This document shows positions 25,801 to 40,100 of a stretch of DNA of 64,000 nucleotides, in pieces. Positions within the stretch are counted from its first letter, which is position 1. Each line of letters begins with the position of its first letter. The notes beneath the pieces were generated by a model. That model did no database searches and was not told where the DNA came from. It was given only the letters and a program-made list of their open reading frames with translations. Position numbers and translations under genes: made by a program. Source of the stretch: Paragordius varius (taxonomy: Eukaryota > Nematomorpha); contig OZ176054.1 of the NCBI GenBank assembly GCA_964247055.1, positions 12,648,001-12,712,000 on the forward strand, written 5' to 3'.

Positions 25801-28800
25801 CTAATGCTAAAAACGATATTGATTGCAATATTGCTAATGATAATGATTGGATTATAAAAAAGGTAGAAATAAGTATTTTATTTTTAAAATTAATATTAAA
25901 CATTTTTTTAAGAGAGAGGGAATTGAATACCAAAGTATTGACTGACTCTAATATTCCTTGTAAGGCTGATTGATGATTGATTGGATAAAATGGTTGAAAA
26001 TTTTTGGATTTATAAATGGGGTTTTAAGAGATGGTTTAAGTATAAATTCAAATGGGCCCAAACTCGTTTGAGACCGTCCAACTTTTGTTTTACTGTTAAG
26101 GTTTAGTAGTTCTTGCCAGTGAAGTGTTGGCGTTTTTGATGTGAATTTTAAATGCTTAAAGCAATATTGCTTGTAAAATTTGTGCCTATAATAATGATGC
26201 TATAAGATTATTAAAATGATAGTAGAAATTTTGGATTGATATACAGTAAATATTGTGTAATTATATGGACAAAACGTTAAAATGTTGAGACACATTTTTT
26301 TAAGACCCCTGTACTTCAAACAAAATTACTCATTGTAAATATTCGTATGAAATAGATATGTATATGTCTATATTTATATTACAATCAATTATGTATTTTA
26401 AAATTGTATCTAATAATTTTCCTAGGAAAAATTACGGAATAAAAAGTATGATTGCTTCCAGAAAAAATATGTGTCTTTTATTTTTACATTCTGTCTGTAT
26501 AAAATTAAATTTTTTTTGGGTATATGGGGGGTAAATAAGATGGGAATACGTATATATTGGTTTTAATACGAAATCATCTAAAAATGAAAAATTGATATAA
26601 TTTATTGGTTGTTCAATAGTGTATCACTGTATAAATTTTTATATAGCCTAAAAATTTAGGTTGCTTATCTATATATACTTATAATAAATTTTTTTGTTTA
26701 AACTGATATATACCATTTACACTTCATCACCCTTAAACAATTCAAATCACTCTTGAACATTCCACACCCTCGAACAATTTAAATTCACCCTAAAATAAAT
26801 TACCTGTTATTTAAGATTAAAAATTAGCTATATTTTTTTATATTTTTAAAAAATAATATTTTGTTTAAAATTAAAATAATACTGAAAAATAATAAACTAA
26901 GTGATAAACATAAATTTTATTAATGATGAGCTATATTAACCGCCCGAAAACACAATTTATTTTTAGGATGAATTTGAATTGTTCAAGGATAAAGAATTGA
27001 AATGGTATAAATAAATATATATTTTCTGCATAATGTTCCCATTGTGCATTTTGTTTTAATACTATTCACTTTTGGCATTATTTTGTAAAAAAATTAATTT
27101 AAAACACAGGGACGTCTAAAACCAGGGAAAATGATTTTAGTTGATACGATTGCACAACGTATGATACCTGATGAGGAAATTAAACTTAAATTGGCCACCA
27201 TGATACCTTATACTTCTTTATTGCATCAAAGAGTAAAATATATTGATAATTTTTTTCTGTTAAATAAAGCTTAGTATTTTTGATTAATTTGGAAATTAAT
27301 TAAAAACATTTGCTATTAACACGTTTTTTATATCTAATTGAGGAAAATATAGATATTTTATTAATTCATTTATATCCCTTTTTTCTTTATATCAAAAATA
27401 AAATTTTTTTTAATTTCATAAAAAAAATGAATGATGTAAAAAACATATAATTTTGGATCTTTCAGAAATGACTTACATATTCTTTTAAACTATTTTGTCT
27501 GTATGGAGGTAAACGTAAATTACAACGGTATATCATAAACTAGGACAAAATTTAGCATATCGAAAAAATTCTTTATGATTCCAAGTTAATTAGTTCTTTA
27601 TAAAGTATAGTAGAGTTAGCTATATTTAATTTTTACAATCTTTAATTTTTCGTTTTAAATTTTACAAACATTAAAAATTTTCAAGATTTTACCATGATAT
27701 ATTATAAATTTATTTATTGTATAGACACTGAAATTGAAAACACTGTATAAAATTTATCATGCACGTCAAAGTACCGAATTAACTAACTCGATTCAAAAAA
27801 TTGGACCTGGTGGGGATAATACTGAACTTGAAACAAATAAGCTTGAACTCCAAAATATGGTAATAATTTTTCCATATTCAATTCCCAAGTTTATTCATAA
27901 AAGCACAATTTTGAATTAAAAAAGTCTAAATACTTTATATTTAACTTTTTTTGGACAATATAATTATTCTTGAAAATTATACGGAGTTGAGCGTTTTTAT
28001 ATCATTATAAAACAATCTTAATCGTTTTTAATTACATATAAACGAATATATCCTTAAAATGTGGAAATTCCTAATTTTTTTAAATTTATTTTTACTAAGC
28101 AAAACTAATTTTTTTTAACATATATATTTTACATCCTTTCCTTTATCTTTTTTGCAAATTTATTCCTTTAATATGTTCAAAATGATAGTCTCCAACGAGA
28201 AAACATATAAATGATTTGAGTGGAAATACGCCCATACCCCATAATACCATACTTAGGGATCGTAGACTTCCTATATTTGGATTTACGGCTGAAACGGTTA
28301 ATTTGCTCGTTCTGCCTATGATTAAACAACGGTTATTTTACAAAAAAAAATTTAGTTTTAATATCATATTTTTTGAAAAATCAAATTTTTTTGCTTTTTA
28401 AAAACTTTATTTATTGAATCGAGATGACTTTTATTATTATTTTAGATCACTATTTTTCAATCATTTTTTTCAACCAATTGTACTCATTTAAATGAGTATT
28501 ATTTTTAACCCCAAAAATGTTTAATGTTAAGAAAAATGTTGCTTTTTATATAAAAATTTTTTTTTAATGAAATTACCATTATTAATTTATTCTCACACCC
28601 CAAAATTTACACAAACACTAAAAAGCATATAAATTCAAAAGTAATTTATGTTTTTCAAAATGTTTATTCACTCACTTTAAAATATTTTACATTTAACCAA
28701 TAATTCAAATTCAAATTCAAATAAAACTTATTTTTTACTGCTGCGTATTATAGGAAAGAAGCCCTAGGCTCCATGGGTAATGATAGCCCGCTGGCATGCC

Positions 28801-31800
28801 TATCGGAATATAATCCGGCCATCTTCGATTACTTTAAACAACAATTTGCTCAGGTTACGAATCCGGCCATAGACCCGTTCAGGGAAAAGAATGTCATGAG
28901 TTTAGCGGTTTGGATTGGTCCAGCTATAGATCCGTTAAATTCCGATCATTACTTGGAAACTACTGCGTTAACTACATCAACTACGCAACAATGTTTGCCT
29001 AAAGGTTTTATTTTTTATTGTTTTAAGGTGTTTAAAATAGAGATGACATATAAACTATTAACTCAAATTTAGTACAACATTTATTAACTGATTGCTTAGT
29101 GGTGGTACAGGTGTATTTATATATTTTAGCACATTTGTATCAAATACAATGTGTCATATAAAATATCCATATATATATAATAGTCATTAGATTACTTAAT
29201 AAATACAATGTTGGCAACTATAAATAGAATACCATTTGTGCAATTTCATATAAATTATATAATAAATAATAATATAACTTAAGGTTATAACCAATTAACA
29301 AAAATGATTTGAGTTTTTTCTTTTTTTGTATAAAAATGATTTTTGATTTTATAAAAGTAAAATTTTGTTCTTTGGGCTTGGAAAAGAATGATTTACCTTT
29401 CCCTGTTGGCTTTTTTGAAATTTATTTTGTTTTGTCTTATAATTTTGGATACGTTGGTAATTTGAGGTTAATTTGTAAGATGATAAACTATTGTATTTTA
29501 CGATATATTTTAAGCAGGGGACAAATTTTTAGTTGTTTAGTATAATTTTTTTAGATTCCAGTATGCATTTTAATGGTTGCTTACTTCACACTATAGTAGG
29601 GCAATTTGCAACACAGTAGTGTATAGAAAAAAGAAAGTAAGTAATTGTTTATATAACATATTGTTGTTTTTAACATACACTACTGTATTGCAAATTTCCC
29701 TACTATAGTGTGAATTAAACAACCATTAAAAAGCATACTTGTAAATTTTACATCGAACCTATCTATAAATTTAATTTATATATTTTAGATACTTTTCAAC
29801 CCAGAGAAACCGCGCCTCGTATATATTTGGAACAACCAGTTTTAAGTTTGAAAGATCTTGAAGTGTTAAAAACTGCGGATTATCGTAGTCTTAAGGTATA
29901 TCTTTTATTGATATTTTATTTTAGTTTCTAAGCTTTTGAAACATTTCTAATTTAATGTTTACAAATAAGGCAAGTTTATTTCCGCTTTTTTATATAATGA
30001 TCATTTGGATATAAATACTATACAAATATCGAAAGTAGATTGTTGAAACCCAAATTTAAAATAATTTATTTTGAAAACTCTAGATGAATATAAAAAGAGT
30101 AATAAAAAATATATTTCGTAAGCCATTGTTTTACTGAACTAATTCTTCTCATTTTACTTAAATCATCAATTATTTCAATATTTTATATACCATTATTTTA
30201 ACACCCGCATATACTAGGCCGAAACAGTTGATTTAATTTATGCTTCTTAAAATGGGTTCCAAAAACCGGTTTTACTTTAAAATATTTTATGATCTTAAAA
30301 AAAATTAAATTGTTTACGGAAATAAAGTGTCCTTTTATTTTTATACAAATAGTATTTTTTTTATCACCCCATTTACCGCAGGCCAAAACAATTTATCTGA
30401 GCTTTCCAGCTTCAGACGGTACGGCGGGCCTTGAGCGAGCCATAGACCGCGTTAGTCTTGAATCCGCTATAGCGGTTGAAAGCGGTTATAACCTGCTTGT
30501 ACTATCCGACCGGTTACCAGAATTCGGTCCTGATCTAGTTCCTATCCCGTCTTTGCTTGCTCTGGGCGCCATTCATCATTACTTGTTGGATAAACGGTTA
30601 AGACTTAAAACTGGCCTCATAGTTGAAACGGGTGCCATTAGGTATACGTTTTTTTTGGTTAATTTTGGAAAAACATTTTATAAATACCATTTGCACTTCA
30701 AGTTAGTCCTTGAACATTTCAAGTTTGTCCTTGAACAGTTCAAGTTTGTCCTTGAACATTTCAAGTTTGTCCTTGAACAGTTCTACTTGGTCCTTGAACA
30801 ATTCAAGAGTGTCCTTACACACTTCAAGTTGATCCTTGTTTAATTTGTATAAATAAAATTTGGCAAAATTTGGTTTTTTATTTAAATAAAATATGCTATT
30901 TAATGGTTGCGGTTATTTCACACTATAGTAGGGCATTTTACAACACATTAATGAATGGAAAAACAATAAAATGTTAAATAAACAATTATTTCCTTTCTTT
31001 TTTCCATACACTAATGTACTGTGTTGCAAATTGCCCTACTATAGTGAGTGTGAATTAAGCAAACGTTAAAATGCATACTGAATATCATTTTTATCTAAAA
31101 CTTTTAAGTAATATATTTTAATTGATTTGGTAATTATCCATAATTGGTTTTTGACATTGGGTTTAACATTAAAGTAGTACTATTGCGTTTGGAACACTGT
31201 TAACTTTGTCTGTAATATTTAAGTAAATTTCATCCTTTTCAATATTTATAAAATAAAAAGGTATGTAATATCATTCTAAATACATTTAGAATTAATATTT
31301 ACTATACCTAATTTCTCATGTCTTACCGCGTTTTGTAAATTTTTCCGTTTAAAGTTGCCAGCTTAAATTTTATTAACTTTTGTAATGCATATTTCATAAT
31401 GAAAAAAAATTTTTGGTTTTTATAAATCAATAATATATCGATCGATGTTTAAAATATACTTTTAGACAAGTTGCCCATATATGTCTCTTGATTGGTTATG
31501 GAGCTGATGCCGTTTGCCCTTACCTTATATATGAACTCGTGTCCGGACTTAGAGATGAAAATTTATTATGGCTTCCTCATGAAAGGAATGTTGGTTCAAA
31601 TGGTATTTTTTTTACTTTTTTATTTTTTCTAAAATAAATTTTATTGGCAGATAATTTTAATATTAGGCTTGTATCATTAGTTTTTAGGGGAAGAATATAT
31701 AGAAAAAATTTAATATAACAGGAAATTGATTGTGAATTCTAAATACTTTTTATCTGTGGGGAAAGAGCGAATTTTTCATGGGTAACTTTGAATTTTGTTA

Positions 31801-32165
31801 AAAGGTGTAGTTTTTTTTAAAAAATATTTTGTTTAAAAAATATTTTTTACCCTTATTTAGTTTTAGAGGTTATTTTTTATATTTTTAGTAAGATGTATAT
31901 GGGTTAATTAATATATGTACCATTTACAGTTCAAATTCACGCTTGAACAATTCACCTTTGACAATTCAAATTCACCCTAAAAATAAATTATGTGTTACTA
32001 ATATAACTCATTTTTAATATGAAATATATCTTTATGGGATAGTTTATTATTTTAATATAAAGGTAATTTTTTAGTCTTAAAAAACATATAATTTATTTGA
32101 AGGTGAATTTGAATTGTTTAAGGGTGAATTGGATTTGTTTAAGGGTGAATTTGAATTATAAATGG

Positions 32166-32197
<32 letters not shown>

Positions 32198-35100
32198 AAC
32201 TATTTTAAAATAATTATCCATTATTTTTTTATTTCTCTCTCTAGAATCTAATACGAATCAATGTACTGAACCATATAACCGAGAAAATTTTAATGAAACC
32301 TTTACGGATGAAATGATTTATGAAAACTTTCGTGATGCGGCTGAGAAGGGGATTAGTAAAGTTATGGCTAAAATGGGAATTAGCACATTACATAGTTATA
32401 AGGTTTTTAATTTTTTATTAAACTATTGTTTTCAAATATAGCTATTTGAGGATAATATCTGTTAAATTGAAAAAAATATGGATTAATTATATAAAAGTTA
32501 ACCATATTTTTAAGCTTATTTCTCAATGTAATAGCATTAGAAATGATAGGATAAAGGATAGTGTAATATATTTCTTAGAAAGGATTTAAAATTTGCAAGA
32601 GTTTATATATAACTATTACAAGCATAAACTTTGTTTTAAGAGTTTTTTGCACCTTTAAAATAAAGATTAAGGATTATAACGCAATTTTTTACCAAATTGT
32701 AGGAGCCCAAATTTTTGAGGTAGTAGGCCTATACTTTATTAACAATCTTTGAATAAAAAATATACTTGGTTTCTATTTTTATAGGGGGGGTTCACATTTT
32801 TCTAGCAGAATATCATATTCATAGGGAGCCCACATTTTTACGGCAGTCGGTCTGGTACCGGAAAAACTTTACAATCATATTTTAATTATTTTTTTCACTA
32901 ATACCAAATTTATCATTTTACTGTATATTTTTTCTTTACAGGGAGCTCAAATTTTTGAAGCAGTTGGCCTCAAAAAAAATTCTTTATAAATTAAATAAAT
33001 TATATATACCTTATTCTGGGTGGAAATCGGGGGGGGGGGCGGTTATAACGCATTTTTCTATAAAAATATTCAACAGTCGGTAACTTTACTATCATATTTT
33101 GATTATTTTTAACTAATACCAAATTTATCCCTTATTACGCGTGTTTTTTTCTTCCTTGTAGGGTGCTCAAATTTTTGAGGCAGTAGGCTTAGGACGTGCC
33201 ATTATTCAAAAATGTTTCCGTGCAACGCCGTCTCGTTTGGGTGGAGTTACGTTTGAAATGATTGCTGGTGAATTGTTAGCCCAGCAATTTAAGGCTTTTA
33301 GCCCGCGGGACAGTGATAATTTGCTATTGCTTGATCCTGGCTTTTATCATTGGCGGGAAGGGGGTGAAAGGTTATAATTTTGGTTTTTTATTTTTTTTCC
33401 AATAATTTTAATTTTTTAGAAATAGATAAGGCTATTGGTGTGAATGTTATAATAAAATGTTTTATAGTGCAAAAACTAATGAAATTTGTTCAAATATTTT
33501 TAATTAGTTTTTTATTTCTACAATCGAGGTCGACTTTTTACTTGTAAATAAAACTTCTCCATAAGTTACGATTTTTTTGAGTTCTGCCAAGGTTGATTGC
33601 TTTCTTATATAGAATATTGTATGCCCATCTACCTTATCCTTCTTCGGCCCCATTTACATGTATCAGTAACTTTACTTCATATCAAAAAATTTTCTAGTAA
33701 GTTTGATCTCATAATGTGGCCAAAGTAGGATAGTTAGCAATGACATATCGGGATCGATTTTATAAAAAAAGGGTTGTTTGTTATTTTATCCGTTCATTTT
33801 ATTGCAAAAATTTTCTCCACATCCAGAGTTCAAAGGACTTTAGTATCCATAGGTAGGATTTTTTTTACAGTCCAACCTTCACACCCGTACAGGAAAATTG
33901 GAAAAATGATTGTATTTGTAGGTCGAATGTTTGTTTTTAAACTATTCTACATTTAACCTCGGGAGTACAATTATTATTATCAATCATCACGTATTGAACA
34001 AACTCCCGAGATATATGTAACTACTTTTGACTGTTTTTCAATAGAATTCTCCTCGTTAACAACATTATTGAAGCGTTTGAAACTTTTGGGTTAATTTGAG
34101 ATTTATCCTTGTTTTTGTTAGATTAATCTGTAATAGCAAAATCTTTTACTCGGAAATGAGTATTGAGGTAAATCTAGTCTAATACCTACCTATTCTAAAA
34201 AAGGAAATGCCGAAATATGTAACAATTATAGAACAATATCTCATCAAATGTAAATCTTTTTCAAAAACGCCTTCAATCTATTTAGTAGAACCAGAAACAC
34301 TCTAGTTTCCAAAAAAGGGCGAGGATGTAGAGATATGTTTGCCAATATGAACTGGATAATGGAGAAAAACACATTACAATTTTAATAGGAATTCTATATG
34401 TGGCTTTGTGAATTTTTCCAAGGCTTTTAATTCCATCCTATTTTCATTCTTAAAACAGGAGTTTCAACTCATTTTATCAACATAATATTATTAATTTATT
34501 CAAGTTCGGGAGTAACTGATCCCTGTATAGTTACTGTGGGGTTACGTCAGGGCTACGTTTTATTACATATTCTGTTTAATGCATAATGAGAAACGCATAC
34601 CCGATTCATTCGGAGTTCAGGTCGGAGACTCTGATCTAACTTTTATTCCTTTTGCAGACGACACGGTTATCTTTGCAGACAATCTAAACCTTATTGACTC
34701 TTATACTACCACATTTTGTAGATGGATGGTATTGAAATATAAATATGGGCTATAAATACTACAATATTTTGTAGATAGGTGGTATCTAAAATATGGGCTA
34801 CTCATTAAATTTAATATTTCCGGAAAATTCCACAATTTATAAAATAAAACAAATAATGTATAGTCAAAACAAAACATTAATTATATTTTAAGGGCTGAAA
34901 TGTATATATAAAAAATAAATTCTCGTGTGATTAGGATTTTGTTAGTTTAATATAATTTAATTTTTTATCATTTTTTATTATTATGTAGACATTTGAATTC
35001 TCCCGAAGCCATAGCCAACTTACAAAAAGCATCAAAACTTAATGATCTTGAGGCTTATGAAAAGTTTCGTGAAGCCAATAATAAGGCTAACGCATACGTT

Positions 35101-37136
35101 ACTCTACGTGGTCAAATGTTGTTTGATTATGAAACATTGTATAATATATATAATTTACGATTAATGCAATTTTTTCATTGCTAAATGTTTTTTTTTAGTT
35201 TTATTCTCGTAAGTAGTTTGAATGTAATTTTTGTTGAAATATACAGTAAAAACTGAAATTATACTATGGACAAAACGTAAAAATAAAGACAAAATTTTTT
35301 TTAAAAGACAACCATATACCTTTTAAATAACCTTGGCATATATATATATATATATATATACTATTAAAAGCATCTAATAACAATCGTTAAATATGTAAAT
35401 GATTGTGTTACCAATATACATCTCTATCTTATACTTTGGGGTTAAAAATGAGTTATATTGAAAAAAATCAAAATATAAAAAGTATTGTATTTTAAAAAAA
35501 AATATTTATCTTTATATTTTCACGTTTTGTCAGTATGAAAACTTTGAATTTGTACGTAAAATTAAATTTCAAAAAACCACCAACTTATAAAAATTTTTTT
35601 ATAAAAAATATTAAGTCAATGTTAAATTTACCACAATTTATATATTTTTTAAAGATGAATCGCACAAAAATGGTTTCATTTTAATCTTATTTTAAAAACA
35701 GTAAATTATCCATTTTTGCCAATATATTATGTTGAAAAAATCAAAAAAAGAACATTTTTTATATAAAGAGTTAAGTATTATTATATTGAATTGTACTTTT
35801 AATGTTTGAAATTCGTTATTAACTTATTTTATGTTACAACAAGTTTAAAGACTCTAATCAATTAACCAATTTTTATGCATCTAAACCTGCGCGTTTCTAC
35901 GAATTTAAATTTTTTCCAAATAGTTATGAAGAATTACCATTAAACAATGATCCTTTGGCTCAAACACAAGTCGGAGTTGGTATTGTCCCTTTGAAAGGCA
36001 CCCTGTCTTCAAGTAAAATATGATTTTTATATTTATTTTAATAGCTTTTTTATCTAAAATTATTAGTTAATAAGTTTCATTTCATTTGATAATCAAATAT
36101 ATGAAGTTTAACATTTTGATTTACCTCATTAAATCAAATATGTTTTATATTTATTTATATTTAAGGATAATTTTTTAATAATTTATATTTAAGGACAATT
36201 ATTTTATGTAAAAACGTTTCCCATTTAAAAACAACTGAATTTATAATGTTGGGATTGATATATTTAAAAAATGTACTTTATCTCTTTAAATGGAAACCAT
36301 ACAGTGAAAATTGAAACTCTACCGACATAACGTAAAAATATTAAAGAACCCCAATTTTTATCTATAAAAAACATTTAATTACAATAGATCTCAAAATATA
36401 TGATTTGTTAATTTACATCTATATATTATACTTTGCAGTTTAAAACAATTAGTTACAAAAATCCAAATTTTAAATGTTTGGCTGTCTTTACGAAAAAATA
36501 TTTGTCTTTATATTTTTTTTGTCCGTATAATTTTAATTTTTGCTGTAAATTCTACAATGTTACCCATTTGTTTCATATCATATGTGTTTTCATAGCTCAA
36601 CCCAATATAATTTCAAATGGGGTAATTAAATCGGTTAATATGAACGGATATCCTGATGATAATTTGATTGATACAAGCGCTATTCCTGGTTCTATCCATC
36701 TCGATATGGTCGAAGACGCTAAAAATATTGTTAAACGGTAAAATTATAATAAATTTTTAAAATTTGATTAAAGACTTCTTGTATTAATTTTGTTTCACTT
36801 TTTTTAATAAACCGTGATTATAAATGGTTTATGTTTAATTAATTTTTAATAAAAATTCAAAATTAAAAAATATTGCCCTATATTTTTCATTTTCTTATTA
36901 CAGTGGACGCCCCCGTGCTCCAAAATGAACAAAATTATAAAAAAAATACATGTCTTAATATCTGCATCATGACTTTTTTCTTAACGATAAATTTAAATTA
37001 AACATTAATATTTTTATTAATTCTTAGTGTTTGATATTATTCTATGGATATATTTATATAAAGTATATTTAATTAAATTTTATATTTTTTATGGTTCATT
37101 GCAATTTAATTGTGAAACCATTATGTATATTGCAAT

Positions 37137-37183
<47 letters not shown>

Positions 37184-40100
37184 ACTTAAAACAATTATAC
37201 AAATACAAAAATCACGTTTAAAATAGTTAATGATCATCAGCATAAGCTTTTTTATCCTAAGAACCGATTCTTTATAATTGCCAATAATAATCCATCGACT
37301 TTATAAGCCGAATAAATAATTTACATTGTGCATTTTAATGGTTGCTTATTTCACACTATATAGTTGGTCAATTTGCAACACAACAGTAGTCAAAGGAAAA
37401 AAGAAAAGAAATAATTGTTTATGCATAAGTTTGTTGTTTTTTCCATACACTACTGTTGTGTTGCAAATTGACCAACTATACTATGGTGTAAAATAAGCAA
37501 CCATTAAAATGCATGCATACTGTAATACGATTCGTTTTATTTTGATGAAAAATGGTTAGGTTAGGATTTAGATCTAATTATTTAATAACTATATATATTA
37601 TCGCCTACTAAATACCTAAAGTGTTTTGCTGTTTTATAACATTTTACCAAAATTTAATCATAAATATCATTATTTTTTATTTTTATTTTTTTCATTTGCA
37701 CAGATTTTGTACTGGGGCCATGTCATTCGGTTCTATATCATTGGAAGCACATAGGACTCTTGCCTTGGCTATGAATGAAATTGGGGGGAAAAGTAATACG
37801 GGCGAAGGCGGAGAGGATCCCACAAGGTATGCACCCCAAGCCCCTGATAGATCCGCCATTAAACAGGTAATATTTATTAAATTATTATGAACGAAAAAAA
37901 GAGAATTACGTTTGCGCGTATAAGAATTTTATAAGGGTGAAAAGTAAGGATTAAGCTAAGTATTACGCGTATATGATCGAAAATTATGGTAAATTTGTAT
38001 TTTAGAGACTTTTAAACAGGATTTTCAATTTAGATAATGTATATGATTGAAATTAGATTTTTATATTTTTTATCAAAAGTAAAATGGCTATTTTGTGTGT
38101 TTATTTTCGTAGATATTTTTTTTAAAAATGGTTGTAAAAATTATAATATGGAAGCATAACGTTATAAATGTTATAATTATCTGACAAGTCGATATTTTTA
38201 TAATAATATTAACTAAAGAAATTTTCCCAAATCAATTTCATTTTGACCCGATGAAGGATTTTTAATAATATTTTACATACATTTTAATAATTAATGTATA
38301 ATTTTCATTTACTATTTTTCCTTAAATTTAAGTTTTATTTTTAAAATAATTTGACTTATGTGTGAACAGATTGCTTCAGGACGTTTTGGTGTAACGAGCG
38401 ATTACTTAACGAATGCCGATGTCCTTCAAATTAAAATAGCTCAGGGCGCTAAACCTGGGGAAGGAGGGGAATTACCTGGCTATAAAGTATAATATTTTAT
38501 AATATAAAATTTGAGGTCTATCAATTAAAATTTTTTAAAACCATTTTTAAATTTTTTTATAAAAACGAAAAATTTTTTTTTGAATTTTATTTTAGAACAA
38601 TATTTTATTCGGGAAAAATATATAGCATTTTAAAATCATTTGTTATTGTTATGATGAAACCTCTTTTTTAAAAAAATATAATGCATTAACTTTAATTCTA
38701 TATTAATGCTACCTTTAATATAGATTTATTATGTACTTTTTTTAGATAATTTAAAAAATTGTTTATACCTCATAAACCAAATAAATTTTTCTCAATAAAA
38801 AAAGTTATTTAATTATATTTATTATCAGCAGCATAGATCACTAATAATTGCATCATATCGGCAAATATTGACCAATTATTTAGTTTAATTTTATCATATT
38901 ATATATATATATATATAACATGACTTATTTTTTTAACATATTAAGTACGATAATAAAAAATATGTATATACCCATATATTAATAAAAATATTTTATATTA
39001 ATCACAAACAAATATATAGGTAACTCATGAGATTGCTAAAACACGTCATTCCATACCTGGTGTTGGTTTAATATCTCCCCCACCGCATCATGATATATAC
39101 AGTAATAAATTTTTCTTTAAAAAATTCAAAAAACATAAAAATCATTTATTTTTAATCAAAAATTGTTTAAATACAACAAAAGAAAATTATATATTTTATA
39201 TTAATTTTTTTCTTTTAAATAAGGAATCGAGTAAATTAATATACTTTTTTAAAAATTTTACTATTTCTAATCATTCACATATAGGTTATAAGAGAGCAAG
39301 GATTGAAATATGGGTTTTTTATCCTAAAAAAATATTAATCTTTTACATTATATTATAATTTTATATTAACAAAGAAGGGAATATAATGAACAGAAAGAAA
39401 GACCTTAACAATATTAATAATATTACAAATTTTTTTCTTATTAACAATACACACATGTTTTTTTAGTTTCATTAAAATTTTTACTTTATAATTTAAATTT
39501 TAGTTTATATTTTAATTTTATTTTTACGTTTGACAAAGATTACTTGTAGTAATCGAAATATTATATTATAATAAATTATATAATTTTTGCTGAATGATTC
39601 CATATATAATAATTTTTTATATGTTGAATTATTTTTTATAAAAAATATTTGATTATTTAAATTTTTCAAAAAAAAAATAATAAAACAGGTGTTGAAGATT
39701 TGGCTGAATTAATCTATGATTTGAAATCGGCAAATCCTTCAGCTAAAATTAGCGTGAAATTAGTTTCTCAAGTTGGGGTTGGTGTCGTGGCCGCGGGTGT
39801 CGCAAAGGTATGACAATCTTTTTTTTATATTTTATTTTATAAAAAATGGTTTATATGGTAGATTACAATGCTTTTTTGGATTATTTGACAGTTTAATGTC
39901 CCTTGAACAATTGAAATTTACCCTTGAACAATTCATATTTACCCTTGAACAATTGAAATTTACCCTAAAATTTAATTATTTGTTTTCGAATTAATATTAC
40001 TCATTATTAATATGAAATCTATCTATCATTATGGCATAGATTATAATTTTTCAGTATTATTTTAATTTAAAACAAAATTTTTATTTTTTAAAAATATATA

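Noticed and set aside
25370-26185. Alternative mutually exclusive exons in place of exon 10
   Set aside because: The copies lack the MEPWDGPA part and have frame changes, so they could not replace the exon.
30642-30843. Extension of exon 16 into a repeated frame ([16 protein letters not shown])
   Set aside because: It is translation of the 20-bp repeat array. Splicing at 30,641 to exon 17 restores the conserved GOGAT sequence.
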